The notes under the pieces are model-generated. The model ran no database searches and was not told the origin of the DNA. It saw only the letters and a program-made list of their open reading frames with translations. A stretch of DNA of 64,000 nucleotides from Psychrobacter sp. BI730 (lineage in GTDB: Bacteria > Pseudomonadota > Gammaproteobacteria > Pseudomonadales > Moraxellaceae): contig NZ_JAATTV010000002.1 of NCBI RefSeq assembly GCF_013414195.1, positions 124,001 through 188,000 on the forward strand, in the 5' to 3' direction. This document shows, piece by piece, positions 8,432-17,668 of the stretch. The position numbers and the translations under genes are program-made. Within the stretch, counting starts at the first letter, position 1; every line of letters starts with the position of its first letter.

Positions 8432-8587
8432 TTATTTGATTTTAGCTTCTTTAAAGATCACGTGCTGGCGTACTTTTGGATCAAACTTTTTGATTTCCAT
8501 TTTGCCAGGCATAGTGCGCTTGTTTTTAGTAGTGGTGTAGTAATACCCAGTACCAGCTGTTGATACTAATTTAATTTTATCTCTCAT
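8432..8587 (-). CDS. rpmG: 50S ribosomal protein L33
   Basis: 51 aa, normal length for L33. The protein begins [19 protein letters not shown], then [18 protein letters not shown] and ends [14 protein letters not shown]. It is the cysteine-free (zinc-independent) form, since the CxxC pairs of zinc-binding L33 are absent. A ribosome binding site AGGAAAG precedes the ATG at 8587. It lies 128 bases downstream of rpmB on the same strand, the standard rpmB-rpmG operon order, and ends at the bidirectional terminator. Confidence 0.97.
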   Translation of the reverse strand: MRDKIKLVSTAGTGYYYTTTKNKRTMPGKMEIKKFDPKVRQHVIFKEAKIK

Positions 8588-8670
8588 GATAGCTTTCCTG
8601 TAAATGAGGGGTCTTCAAACGATAGGTACGTGTCTCAAAGAGTGAGTTGCCACAATCAATGTAGCAAAAC

Positions 8671-8706
8671 AGCAGCCTAAATGATGAGAGTCATCACCCA
8701 GCTGCT
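8671..8706 (-). other. Nested hairpin between rpmB and rpmG
   Basis: AGCAGC pairs with GCTGCT on the outside and TGATGA with TCATCA on the inside (loop GAG), with unpaired bases between the two stems. It lies just after the rpmB stop. On the minus strand it is followed by GTTTTGC, a poor T-run, so partial termination or RNA processing is more likely than a full stop. Confidence 0.5.
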
Positions 8707-8715
8707 ATTTTTAAC

Positions 8716-8952
8716 TTAAACTTTTTGACCTTGTGCGCGTAGATCCGCTAACACTTTATCGATACCAAGTTTGTCAATGATGCGCATACCTTTGGTAGAC
8801 ACACGTAGACGTACAAAGCGGTTTTCAGACTCTACCCAAAAACGATGGTTGTGAAGGTTTGGTAGAAAGCGACGACGGGTTTTGTTGTTTGCATGCGAAA
8901 CATTATTACCCACCATAGGGCGCTTTCCAGTCACTTGGCAAACTCGAGACAT
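8716..8952 (-). CDS. rpmB: 50S ribosomal protein L28
   Basis: 78 aa, full length. It begins [20 protein letters not shown], then [18 protein letters not shown] and [17 protein letters not shown], all typical of proteobacterial L28. TTAGGAG lies 7 bases upstream of the ATG. It is the first gene of the rpmB-rpmG operon. A perfect hairpin in the leader (8973-8993) ends about 20 bases before the start. A TATAAT-like element read on the minus strand near 9205-9211 may be the promoter, which would give a leader of about 240 bases. Confidence 0.97.
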   Translation of the reverse strand: MSRVCQVTGKRPMVGNNVSHANNKTRRRFLPNLHNHRFWVESENRFVRLRVSTKGMRIIDKLGIDKVLADLRAQGQKV

Positions 8953-9436
8953 GGCGAACTCCTAATCTATGAGGTATGAGTTTTTCTCATACCAGTCTGG
9001 GCAAGTTGCACGTTTTTGCGGCATGGACACAGCAAGCGGCAGCTTTGCACCAAACAAAACTATATGAAGGTTGAGCTGGTTTTGCTGCTATCTAAAGGCA
9101 AATAACAGGCTGACCAATTCAGAAAATTTTAAAGCCGACATTTATACCATAAAACAGATGAATACTCAAATATTTTTACAATAACTGTCGAATTAAAGGA
9201 GGGCTATTATACCCTGAAATGAGCGCTCTATGTTGTTGATTGTTTAATAGTAAAGATTAATTTTTAGTTGTAAGTTATAACAAAAGTCAGTAAAGTTGCT
9301 GTTATATATTTAATACAATCTGTTAATACACCAGTATTACTGTAAATCTATGTATCATTACCAATCTCTTTTGATTCTGGATAATGATTTTTTGCTTATT
9401 TGCTCAGATAAATTACTGCTCATGCGGAGTCAAAAA
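8953..9436. other. Divergent spacer between rpmB and the giant lipoprotein gene
   Basis: 484 bases without a convincing gene. It must hold promoters for both directions. For rpmB, TATAAT is visible on the minus strand near 9205-9211 (GGGTATAATAGCCC read on that strand). No clear sigma-70 pair was seen for the lipoprotein gene. An in-frame ATG at 9422 and an upstream start at 9350 are not preferred for that gene. Confidence 0.4.
8973..8993 (-). promoter_or_regulatory. Leader hairpin upstream of rpmB
   Basis: GGTATGAG and CTCATACC form a perfect 8-bp stem around a five-base loop (AAAAA in the rpmB mRNA). It ends 20 bases before the rpmB start, next to the ribosome binding site. No T-run follows, so it is not an intrinsic terminator. 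A role in translational feedback by a ribosomal protein is possible but unproven. Confidence 0.45.
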
Positions 9437-12400
9437 ATGTCATATAGCTCTCTACCCCTCACTTCTAAGTTGTTTCAGCTTACTTCTTTGACTTGCGCAT
9501 TAGCATTAGCAGGTTGTGGTGGAGGCGGTGATGGTGACACCGTAGACTCTGTTGCACCGGCACCTGATTTGGGAGTTACGCAGCCTGGAACGGATGGTAG
9601 TGGGAGTGACGGCGGTGAACAAGTACCAGATGTTGAGCCTGATTTTTTCTTACAGAAACTCAGTACATCACCTACTATCATCGAGTTATCTGATGAGCAG
9701 GCTATCTTTAATGTTACAGTCAAAGCTGCCGAAGTAGGCTCAGGTGGTGCGATGGTTGGCAAGGCAGTTACATTAAAGGTAGTGAGCTCCGAAACCAACG
9801 GTATCACTATCGAAGGTCAAAGCACTCAAGTGACTGATAGCGATGGTAATGCGGTATATACGTTAAAGCTTAACCCAAAGGCAGTCGCAGACAAAGAGGC
9901 GTTAATCGCAAACGGCTTTACCTTAATGGCCACTGCTAATAAAGCAGATGGTACAGCTGTTGCACCGCAGGAGCTGAAAGTCTCCGTTAGTAGAGAAGGT
10001 AGTGGAGATGGCACTCAAGTTGTTGAAAGTAAACTGAGCGTTACTCAAAGTCTTGATACGAGCTCTGTTTCCAATAATAAACTGAACCCTTATGGCGATA
10101 CGGCAGTTATAAGTGTACAGCTGAAAAATGAAAAAGGTGCACTGGTTCCTGATGTCGAGGTCGGTCTCGGTCTGGATCAGACAGACGGTGTCTCTGTCGA
10201 CGCTGCTAGTCAAACAACTGATTCGAAAGGCATCGCTACTTTTAATCTCAAGATCGATAGTAACTTGCCTGAAGCGACACGTAATAAACTGCTACAAGGT
10301 ATCGTTTATGCTATCAATATCCAAGAAAGCAGTGGAGCTACTAAGCTTGTATCTGGCAAGCTAGCTGTTGCATTACCTGTTCAAGACTACGATCTAAAAG
10401 TTTCAGGAAACTCAAAGCAGCTTAGTGCTTATGGGGATACACAGCAGCTGACTATCACTGCTTCACCTAAAAATACGAATGTGTCTACCCAGATTGCTGG
10501 TGCAAAGGCAACAATCAAGCTAAATAATGCTCCTAAAGGGGTCAGTCTAGCGAGTGAACAGTTGACATTAGATACTAATGGTCAAGCGACTGTGGCATTA
10601 ACTATATCGCCAACATTGAGCGCTACTGAGCGTCAAGAGCTTGCAGAAAAAGGTATTAGCTACACTATTTTACTCACAGAACCAAACCGTTCGACGTCAA
10701 CAGCGAGTCCTTCTAGCGTAGTCATTGTTCCAACTGCGGAATACAAGATAAACTTTAATGAAAGCAATAAGAAAGAGCTATCAAGCTCAGGTGGCAGTAC
10801 AGTCATTAGTTTCCGCGTCAATGATAGCCGCGGCGGTGTAGTGGAAGGACAAAAAGTAATAGCAAGTTTACCAGCAAGTCTGGCTGCTGCAGGTCTACTG
10901 ACCTTGGAAAATAACTCAGAACAAACTACTAATACTAAAGGTGAAGTTAGCTATACAGTACGAGTGCCTAATAATTTAACTGTGTCACAAAAAGCACAGA
11001 TCGAAAAGGCAGGTAGTTTTGTATTGTCTGCAAATATAACAGAAGCGTCTGGAGTGCCAAGCACTACCAGTAGTGAAAGTATTCGTATCGGCTCCGACAT
11101 CGGACAAAGCGATATTACATTGACTGCGCAAAGTGTACCTGCAGTCGCGAGTGTCTTAGATGAAGAGTTCAAATTACAAATCTTAGGGAAGCGTAAAGAT
11201 GGTAGCGCTGCTGTCGGTCGTACAGTCAAGCTTGTTATTAATGAAGGATTTGCTACAGGTATTACTATTCAAGGTAACGAACAAACCACAAACAGCAGTG
11301 GTGTGGCAGAGTTTACAGTTCGTATCAGTCAAAACCTAACACAAGCTCAGCGTGATCAACTAATAAAAACAGGCATCGCCTACACGGCAGTACTGACTGA
11401 TGAAGATGGTACTCAATCCAAAATTATACAGACAGTAAAAGTTGAGCAGCCAGTAACGAGTATACAATTCGCTTCTATCACAACGCCAGCAATTAGCGAA
11501 TTAGGCGGTAACGGTAATATTGGTGTGAGATTGACATCCAAAGCGAGTAGTGCTCAGCCAGTTAAAGACAAAGCAGTTACTATCCAGCTAGGTGCAAAAG
11601 CATTGAAGTATCGTGTTACAGTTACTCAAACTACAGCGACTACAGACTTCAATGGTGAGGTGCTTTTTGCTGTTAACGTACCTAAAGGTTTAACAGCTAT
11701 ACAGCGAGAGGATTTAAAGAACACCGGTATCAACTATCAGCTAACTTATAGTGAAAATGGTGTTTCTTATGAGTCAGAAATACAGAAAGTAGAAATCACT
11801 ACTCCTAGCGTTAGTTTGAACATCTTGAACGCCACCAATAACATCGATAATCAAGCAGGATATATTCTAAACAATGTGGGTAGTAATGCTACTATCCAAG
11901 CACAGCTGAATAATCAGTCATCTGGTGAACAAGTCACTAATCAGACAGTAAAATTGGTATTTGATAATCCACAATTAGCAAGCCTGTTTACAATAAATGG
12001 TCAGCTTGGTTCATCAAGTACCATTGCTATTACAAATGCCAATGGTTTGGTAAGCTTTAATATTGCCGTTCCAAGTACTTTGAGTGATGAGGATAAAGAA
12101 GCGCTTAGCAAGCAAGTATTGACTGCGACGTTAACTGAGACCCTGACTGGTAAACAACAGCAGGTTAAAGTCAAGATCCAGTCTATGACAGCAGCTATTT
12201 CTTTACTCGCTAACCCAGTAAATGCTCTAAACCTAAATGGCGGCGAAACACAGGTTGAAGTAATAGCCAAAGATAGTGAAGGTAATATCGTTACTGGACA
12301 GAAAGTGTTCCTTGCATTGCCAGCTTCTATCGCTAGTAAAGGAATTACGTTAGTATCAGGTGGCAATCAAACTACTGATGATTCAGGCAAGGCTGTATTT

Positions 12401-15235
12401 ACTCTGGCAGTACCAAACAATTTGACCGATAATCAAAAGGCTGGGTTAGGTACAAGCTTCGTTGTAGCATTATCAGCAGCTGATAGTAGCGGTAACATTG
12501 TCACGCAAACAAGTACTGTTGAGACAGTGATTCCAGACCTCAATGGTACGTCTGAAAGCCTTGCCATCGGTGCAAACAAAGTCGTCAATACCAAAGGAGA
12601 TACATTCAAGGTCTTTGTGCGAGTTGCTAATAACATCAAAGGCAACGCTGACAATGCCGACAAGACTATAAGTATTGCCAATCGTAAAGTTGAACTATAT
12701 GTTGACGATTTTCTACAAACTGGCGTAACTATTAGCAATAACATTGTTACAACTAATGGCGATGGTGTGGCAACTTTTGACCTTACATTGGAAAATGGTG
12801 CTAGCGTTAACCAAGCAGTTCTGGAAAAGAATGGTATTCGATTAACAGCGAAAACAATAACAGCAGAAAATGTCGAGCTAGAGCAAAAATACACTGTCGC
12901 AGTAGATACGTCTACAATTGAGAGTTACCAGCTAATCGCGTCATCTGATAAGTCTACTTTGAATACTGGTGGCGATCAGACTAGTGCGACCTTCCGAGTG
13001 ACAGATAGTAATGGTGGTGTTTTATCAGGAGTGCCAGTACAGCTGAGTATTGAAAACTTAGAAGCAAGTGGTGCAGCCTTGACCACGCCAAGCATGGTAA
13101 CAACTGACGCTAGTGGTCAGATAGATGTTGGTATTATCCTAGCTGCCAATTCTACAAATGCACGCCTCAATCATAGTGTTGTAATCAATGCCAAAATCGT
13201 CACGCCACAATATGACGTAGATGGTAATGTCAGTATGCAAGTGCGCGAAGAGAAGGCTTTGAGCTTATCAGCAATTGGTACAGCAATGACCCTTACGGCT
13301 ACAGAGACTAACTTGAAGGACAATGCTTCAACAGTCATTAGTGCTACTTTAATAGACGGGGCAGGACGTTCTATTGCCAATGCTGGTATCGAGCTAGTAA
13401 ACGAGAATGATGATGTTATTACTAGCGCCCCTACGACAACTGATGCAGATGGCAACGCTAGCTTTACTCTTAGTGAAAGCGCACTGTCATTTGACGATAA
13501 CGGTAACTTACGTATATATGCCCGTGCCTTTGGAGAAAATAGAGTAAATACTCAACGTAGTTTAAACAGTCTAGACCTGATCAAAGTTTCTCAAGCAGGT
13601 ATAAGCTTTATTGATATTGAAGATGTCTATGATGTAAATGAGCAGCAAACTATTAATGTCCAAATTCGTGCTGATAGTCCAGAATTAGCACAAAGTCTGA
13701 TTGGTGAAACTATTGAAGTTCAAACGACTATTGGGAAGTTTAATAATGGCAGTGGCAACAATAGTGTCATCTTCACAAGAAAAATCAGAGCTACTGATAT
13801 AGCTGCAAATGGCTATATAATTACAGTCCCTGTGAAACTAACGTCTGAGTTAGCAGGTACAGCAGTACTCAAAGCTAAGGTACTTGGTATATTTACTACA
13901 GGTACTACAGGTACTACAGGTACTACAGGTACTACAGGTACTACAGGTACTACGGGTAGTCTTAAATATCAGACAACAGTTGATACTCGATTTAGGGCAA
14001 CTACACCCGCAAAAATCATCTTTCAAGCTGTAAGATCTGTCATTACTCCAGGTAGTAGTACTGAAGTCATTGCAACGGTAAAAGACATAAATGATATACC
14101 AGTCGAAGGTCAAACTGTAGTATTTAGCCGTACGTCAGACTCTTCAGCAGGTCGCTTATCGGCTGCTACAGCAATAACTGATAGTAAAGGTCAAGCACGC
14201 GTTGTATACCAAGCTAATGCAAGTTCTCCTATCGGCGGTGTCGTTATCAATGCCAGCCTACTAGATGCTACTTTTAACGTACCGGATGAAACTACGACTA
14301 TCACAGTTTCACAAGATGCGGTGTACACAACACTAGCCTTTAGCAACGTCGTATCTTCCGATACTATTTATTATACAAAACGCGTATCAATATCTGTAGT
14401 CGACGGCTCAGGACGTGCGGTTCCTAACAAGGAAGTGTCTATTCAGTCTTATGCTACAGAATATGCTCAAGGTAGATATTGCTTACTTGATAGTACAGTC
14501 ACTTATCAAAAAGCGGACGAAATAGAGCGCAATGAGCAAGGTGATATTATTGGCACAACAACACCAGAGCCACTTACAAAGTCTGAAAAAGTTGCTGTAT
14601 CAATACCACAGGAATTTGGATTCTTACCTACTGAAGATTCAAATTACAACTTTACTTTAGACAGTGACCCCATCTTGGATGAGGATAGAAATAATAATGG
14701 TATTCTGGAAGCTATTAATCCAGTAGCTATTATCGGCGGCACAGTGTCAGATGACGGTTATACCTTTATTACTAATGCAGAAGGACGGGCAGACTTTGAG
14801 ATTCGCTATCCTCTACGCTACTCCAACTGGGTGAAAGTTCGTTTTGATGCCTCTACCTCCTTAAACGGAAGCGAAAGCACTCAAAGTGTTAATTATAGAC
14901 TACCGTCGTTAGACAGCGATTTGAACATCAGTGGCAACAGCTTAATAACGCCTTGGATCGATAATGCTAGCCCGTTTGGTACAGGTGGAGCTACTTGTGT
15001 AGATAATATGAGTATTATGATTAATGATCAAAAAAATACTACTAAAGTAACTCTATCTCCTTATATAACTGGTCAAACACCTTATGCAGTTTCGATTAAT
15101 GGAGTGTCAAGCAATACGACAAGTACAGACTTTAATAGCTATATTGTAGATTTCAATCAAGCATTTTCTATGGGGTCTACAGTCACTGTTGTTCGCAATG
15201 GATTTGATTTCTCCAGAGCCATTAAGGTCGAATAG
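9437..15235 (+). CDS. Giant lipoprotein with tandem Ig-like (Big_1/invasin-type) domains
   Basis: 1932 aa from ATG 9437, chosen because GGAG lies 7 bases upstream and the next residues form a lipoprotein signal with lipobox LALAGC (Cys27). A Gly/Asp-rich linker follows. Then come about eleven related units of 105-125 aa. Each holds Ig-like strands, a TTD..G.A.F turn, and a short helical-looking insert of the form NLT..QR..L...GI.Y, for example at 10965-11020 and 11325-11375. Near residues 1487-1507 is a (TTG)7 tract. A more classical Big_1 domain follows, then a C-terminal part with a Ca-binding-like loop DRNNNGILE. The protein is presumably anchored in the outer membrane and could serve in adhesion or surface coating. 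It is monocistronic, flanked by a long spacer and a terminator. No outer-membrane barrel was seen. Confidence 0.85.
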   Translation: MSYSSLPLTSKLFQLTSLTCALALAGCGGGGDGDTVDSVAPAPDLGVTQPGTDGSGSDGGEQVPDVEPDFFLQKLSTSPTIIELSDEQAIFNVTVKAAEVGSGGAMVGKAVTLKVVSSETNGITIEGQSTQVTDSDGNAVYTLKLNPKAVADKEALIANGFTLMATANKADGTAVAPQELKVSVSREGSGDGTQVVESKLSVTQSLDTSSVSNNKLNPYGDTAVISVQLKNEKGALVPDVEVGLGLDQTDGVSVDAASQTTDSKGIATFNLKIDSNLPEATRNKLLQGIVYAINIQESSGATKLVSGKLAVALPVQDYDLKVSGNSKQLSAYGDTQQLTITASPKNTNVSTQIAGAKATIKLNNAPKGVSLASEQLTLDTNGQATVALTISPTLSATERQELAEKGISYTILLTEPNRSTSTASPSSVVIVPTAEYKINFNESNKKELSSSGGSTVISFRVNDSRGGVVEGQKVIASLPASLAAAGLLTLENNSEQTTNTKGEVSYTVRVPNNLTVSQKAQIEKAGSFVLSANITEASGVPSTTSSESIRIGSDIGQSDITLTAQSVPAVASVLDEEFKLQILGKRKDGSAAVGRTVKLVINEGFATGITIQGNEQTTNSSGVAEFTVRISQNLTQAQRDQLIKTGIAYTAVLTDEDGTQSKIIQTVKVEQPVTSIQFASITTPAISELGGNGNIGVRLTSKASSAQPVKDKAVTIQLGAKALKYRVTVTQTTATTDFNGEVLFAVNVPKGLTAIQREDLKNTGINYQLTYSENGVSYESEIQKVEITTPSVSLNILNATNNIDNQAGYILNNVGSNATIQAQLNNQSSGEQVTNQTVKLVFDNPQLASLFTINGQLGSSSTIAITNANGLVSFNIAVPSTLSDEDKEALSKQVLTATLTETLTGKQQQVKVKIQSMTAAISLLANPVNALNLNGGETQVEVIAKDSEGNIVTGQKVFLALPASIASKGITLVSGGNQTTDDSGKAVFTLAVPNNLTDNQKAGLGTSFVVALSAADSSGNIVTQTSTVETVIPDLNGTSESLAIGANKVVNTKGDTFKVFVRVANNIKGNADNADKTISIANRKVELYVDDFLQTGVTISNNIVTTNGDGVATFDLTLENGASVNQAVLEKNGIRLTAKTITAENVELEQKYTVAVDTSTIESYQLIASSDKSTLNTGGDQTSATFRVTDSNGGVLSGVPVQLSIENLEASGAALTTPSMVTTDASGQIDVGIILAANSTNARLNHSVVINAKIVTPQYDVDGNVSMQVREEKALSLSAIGTAMTLTATETNLKDNASTVISATLIDGAGRSIANAGIELVNENDDVITSAPTTTDADGNASFTLSESALSFDDNGNLRIYARAFGENRVNTQRSLNSLDLIKVSQAGISFIDIEDVYDVNEQQTINVQIRADSPELAQSLIGETIEVQTTIGKFNNGSGNNSVIFTRKIRATDIAANGYIITVPVKLTSELAGTAVLKAKVLGIFTTGTTGTTGTTGTTGTTGTTGSLKYQTTVDTRFRATTPAKIIFQAVRSVITPGSSTEVIATVKDINDIPVEGQTVVFSRTSDSSAGRLSAATAITDSKGQARVVYQANASSPIGGVVINASLLDATFNVPDETTTITVSQDAVYTTLAFSNVVSSDTIYYTKRVSISVVDGSGRAVPNKEVSIQSYATEYAQGRYCLLDSTVTYQKADEIERNEQGDIIGTTTPEPLTKSEKVAVSIPQEFGFLPTEDSNYNFTLDSDPILDEDRNNNGILEAINPVAIIGGTVSDDGYTFITNAEGRADFEIRYPLRYSNWVKVRFDASTSLNGSESTQSVNYRLPSLDSDLNISGNSLITPWIDNASPFGTGGATCVDNMSIMINDQKNTTKVTLSPYITGQTPYAVSINGVSSNTTSTDFNSYIVDFNQAFSMGSTVTVVRNGFDFSRAIKVE
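13895..13957 (+). repeat. 9-bp in-frame tandem repeat (7 units)
   Basis: Seven copies of ACTACAGGT, the last with one change (ACTACGGGT), lie in the giant lipoprotein gene and encode Thr-Thr-Gly seven times. Because the unit is a multiple of three, copy-number change would lengthen or shorten a linker without breaking the frame. The near-perfect identity suggests recent expansion. Confidence 0.95.
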
Positions 15236-15263
15236 AAGATTATTATTTTAATTTAAGACTTTT

Positions 15264-15294
15264 AAACCCCTCAACCCTACGTTGGGGGTTTTTG
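15264..15294 (+). terminator. Terminator of the giant lipoprotein gene
   Basis: AAACCCC plus CAA pair with TTG plus GGGGTTT around CCCTACG, followed by TTTTG. It lies about 28 bases after the stop. Confidence 0.85.
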
Positions 15295-15445
15295 CTTTAT
15301 CTTTCTAAATAACCAAATCACCTTAAATAAACAAAAACAACCAACTCGCTCAGCAAAGTATTGCAAAAAAGATTAAAATAACCGGTTTACTATGCTGTTA
15401 GCAATTTTTCAGCGATAAGTCATCATTTTTTATATTGGGCGAATT

Positions 15446-16366
15446 ATGTCAGACAACACTAAAACCGTTTCATTATCGACCATAGCTTCTCAGAGCAAAC
15501 AGACACCTATTGCTATCGATACAGCCACGCTGCTCATCAAATGCAAAGATCAGGCAGGTATCGTACAGGCAGTCTCTGAATTTATTCATCGTTATGGTGC
15601 TAATATCATTACGCTCGATCAGTATTCAACGGCGCATGAAGGCGGTCAATATTTTATGCGTTTAGAGTTTGCCTTGGCAGGATTAAGCGATATTATCGAG
15701 AATTTTGAGGCCAGCTTTGCGCATACGGTTGCTAAGCGCCACGACATGGATTGGCGCCTACATAATAATGCAACGAAGACCAAAGTCGGTATTTTGGTAT
15801 CTAAGTTTGATCATGCGTTGTTAGATTTATTATGGCGACATCAGCGTGGATTGCTCGATTGTGAGATTACTTGCGTGGTCAGCAATCATCCTGACTTAAA
15901 GCAAGCAGTACAGAATTTTGGCATTACTTTTCATCATGTGCCAGTGACCAAAGACAATAAGGCAGAGGCAGAAGAGCAGATTCATAAGCTGATGGCAGGT
16001 AACGACTTGCTAGTATTGGCGCGCTATATGCAGATATTGTCATCAGATTTCGTCAAGCGTTGGCCGATGCAGATTATTAATATCCATCATTCATTCTTAC
16101 CTGCGTTTGTGGGCGCAGATCCTTATCGTCAGGCTTATGATAAAGGCGTTAAGCTTATCGGTGCAACTGCGCATTATGTCACAGCTGAGCTTGACCAAGG
16201 GCCTATTATTGAGCAAGATGTACACCGTGTGACGCATCGCCAAGGGGTGACAGAGTTGCGTGCTATCGGCCGTGATATCGAACGCAACGTATTAGCACGT
16301 GCTGTAAACTGGCATGTACAAAACCGTGTGATTGTGGCGGGTAATAAGACAGTGGTATTTAACTAA
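15446..16366 (+). CDS. purU: Formyltetrahydrofolate deformylase
   Basis: Hydrolyses 10-formyltetrahydrofolate to formate and tetrahydrofolate, balancing one-carbon pools and feeding formate to purine synthesis. 306 aa, slightly longer than the family's ~280. An ACT domain (about residues 25-100) contains CKDQAGIVQAVSEF. The formyltransferase fold follows, with VLARYMQILSSDF, NIHHSFLPAFVGADPY (family His and substrate loop) and TAHYVTAELDQGPIIEQDV with the conserved Asp. ATG 15446 has a weak GGGCG as ribosome binding site. The gene stands alone and ends before a strong bidirectional terminator. Confidence 0.96.
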   Translation: MSDNTKTVSLSTIASQSKQTPIAIDTATLLIKCKDQAGIVQAVSEFIHRYGANIITLDQYSTAHEGGQYFMRLEFALAGLSDIIENFEASFAHTVAKRHDMDWRLHNNATKTKVGILVSKFDHALLDLLWRHQRGLLDCEITCVVSNHPDLKQAVQNFGITFHHVPVTKDNKAEAEEQIHKLMAGNDLLVLARYMQILSSDFVKRWPMQIINIHHSFLPAFVGADPYRQAYDKGVKLIGATAHYVTAELDQGPIIEQDVHRVTHRQGVTELRAIGRDIERNVLARAVNWHVQNRVIVAGNKTVVFN

Positions 16367-16397
16367 GAAAAATGAGTAGTGAGTCGGCTAGAAATAT

Positions 16398-16439
16398 AAA
16401 AAAGGCGGTCAGTAACTAGTGTTGCTGACCGCCTTTTTC
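16398..16439. terminator. Bidirectional terminator
   Basis: AAAAAGGCGGTCAG and CTGACCGCCTTTTT pair around a 12-base loop. It serves purU on the plus strand and the cytochrome assembly gene on the minus strand. Confidence 0.93.
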
Positions 16440-16451
16440 TGAATATATATT

Positions 16452-17243
16452 TTATAGGAGCATTTCTAAGACGAACTTGCTACCAACAAAGCCAATGGCT
16501 AATAGAATAAAGGCATAAATAGTGATATTGGCCGCACGTTTGCCTCGCCAGCCTGCACGCCAATTACCGAATAGTAGTACACCAAATAATAACCACGATA
16601 GTAGACTGAAAACAGTCTTATGCACGATATGTTGCGCCATCAAGTCTTGCACATAGATAAACCCAATTCCCAGTGCGATACTGAGCAATACAAAGCCAAC
16701 CAAGAGCATATCGAATAATAAACTCTCCATACTTTGCAGGGAGGGTAGCTTATTGACCCAAAATCGATGAATGGTATGATGCTTGAGCTCACGTATTTGT
16801 AGCCGTAGAAATAGCGCTTGTACCGCCGCCATCAACAGCACACAATAGGCAGCTAATGATAATATGATATGGATTTCAAGTCCGATACTGACATCAGTCA
16901 ATGGTTGATAAGGGGCGCGGCCAACGTAACCGACAGTCATACCTATTAGCGCAGTGGGTGCAGCCAAAATACCAAGGCTAAGAATAGGGCGATATAAACA
17001 GAACAACAGATAAAAGAATAAGAAAAATAAACTGGTCAGACTGATTATATTGAACAAGTTGAAATTTAAACCATACAGCGTCACAACGTATGGATATAGC
17101 AGTGCCGCATGTGCCGCCATGCCAACCAGCAATAAGCCCAAACTGAGGCTTTTGTGGATAGGTTTGTCCTGAACCAGCGCCCAACCAATATGGATACTGA
17201 CTAAGATATAAGCCATGCTAGCAAGTAAGAATGCAAAGTGCAC
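16452..17243 (-). CDS. ypjD: Cytochrome c assembly protein family (CcsA/YpjD-like)
   Basis: 263 aa, integral membrane, about eight hydrophobic segments. It belongs to the CcmC/CcsA fold: conserved histidines lie in the N-terminal helix (MAAHAALL), in a middle region SIGLEIHIILSLAAY, and in the C-terminal half (LMAQHIVHKTVFSLLSW). Family members handle haem or assist c-type cytochrome assembly. The YpjD subgroup is recognised by its size and by standing next to ffh in divergent orientation, as in E. coli; its exact role is unclear. It starts at GTG 17243; AGG lies about 11 bases upstream. No other ccm genes are nearby. Confidence 0.85.
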   Translation of the reverse strand: MHFAFLLASMAYILVSIHIGWALVQDKPIHKSLSLGLLLVGMAAHAALLYPYVVTLYGLNFNLFNIISLTSLFFLFFYLLFCLYRPILSLGILAAPTALIGMTVGYVGRAPYQPLTDVSIGLEIHIILSLAAYCVLLMAAVQALFLRLQIRELKHHTIHRFWVNKLPSLQSMESLLFDMLLVGFVLLSIALGIGFIYVQDLMAQHIVHKTVFSLLSWLLFGVLLFGNWRAGWRGKRAANITIYAFILLAIGFVGSKFVLEMLL

Positions 17244-17668
17244 AGATAAAAAGCCTCATCTTATACTGAGCATAAACTGCCGCTCAATGTGTCGCTAAAG
17301 TGGTATTATCAGAATGATTAGAATAATCGTCCAATTTATCATAAAATGGGTGCCAATTGAGCACCATCTTGCTTATAACTTATAAATGATCGGTAGTACT
17401 GCATGGCGCAAAACATAAAATATGTCATCTGTAAAAAGTTGACTGCAATTATAAGCGCTGTGTCCTTTGCGAAACGACTATAAGTTTTGAGTCATGTTAA
17501 TGCTATAGTATTGATAATATAATTCTTTTATCATGTCCCTTGTCATGCAATATCCTAATATCTTATAGCGTATCCTAATATTATTTACGAACCATTTTAA
17601 TGGTTTGATTTAGAGTTATTTTAATTGCGTATTATTTAATTGAAAACCATTTTAATTGAGAGTTATTT
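17244..17668. other. Divergent regulatory spacer between ypjD and ffh
   Basis: 425 bases, AT-rich towards ffh. Near 17550-17580 TATCCTAATAT occurs twice. The last 70 bases hold two related blocks: ACCATTTTAATGGTTTGATTTAGAGTTATTT, abbreviated here by its ends ACCATTTTAAT and AGAGTTATTT, and a shorter copy with the same ends just before the ffh start. No RNA gene was recognised. Confidence 0.4.

Noticed and set aside
13895..13957. Short regular repeats suggesting a CRISPR array
   Set aside because: The units are 9 bp with no spacers and lie in frame within a coding region. They are a simple tandem repeat.
9475..14113. Several long minus-strand frames inside the giant lipoprotein gene
   Set aside because: They mirror the repetitive Ser/Thr/Ala codon use of the plus-strand gene and have no protein-like features or translation signals. 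One shows poly (CST) that is just the reverse of the 9-bp repeat.
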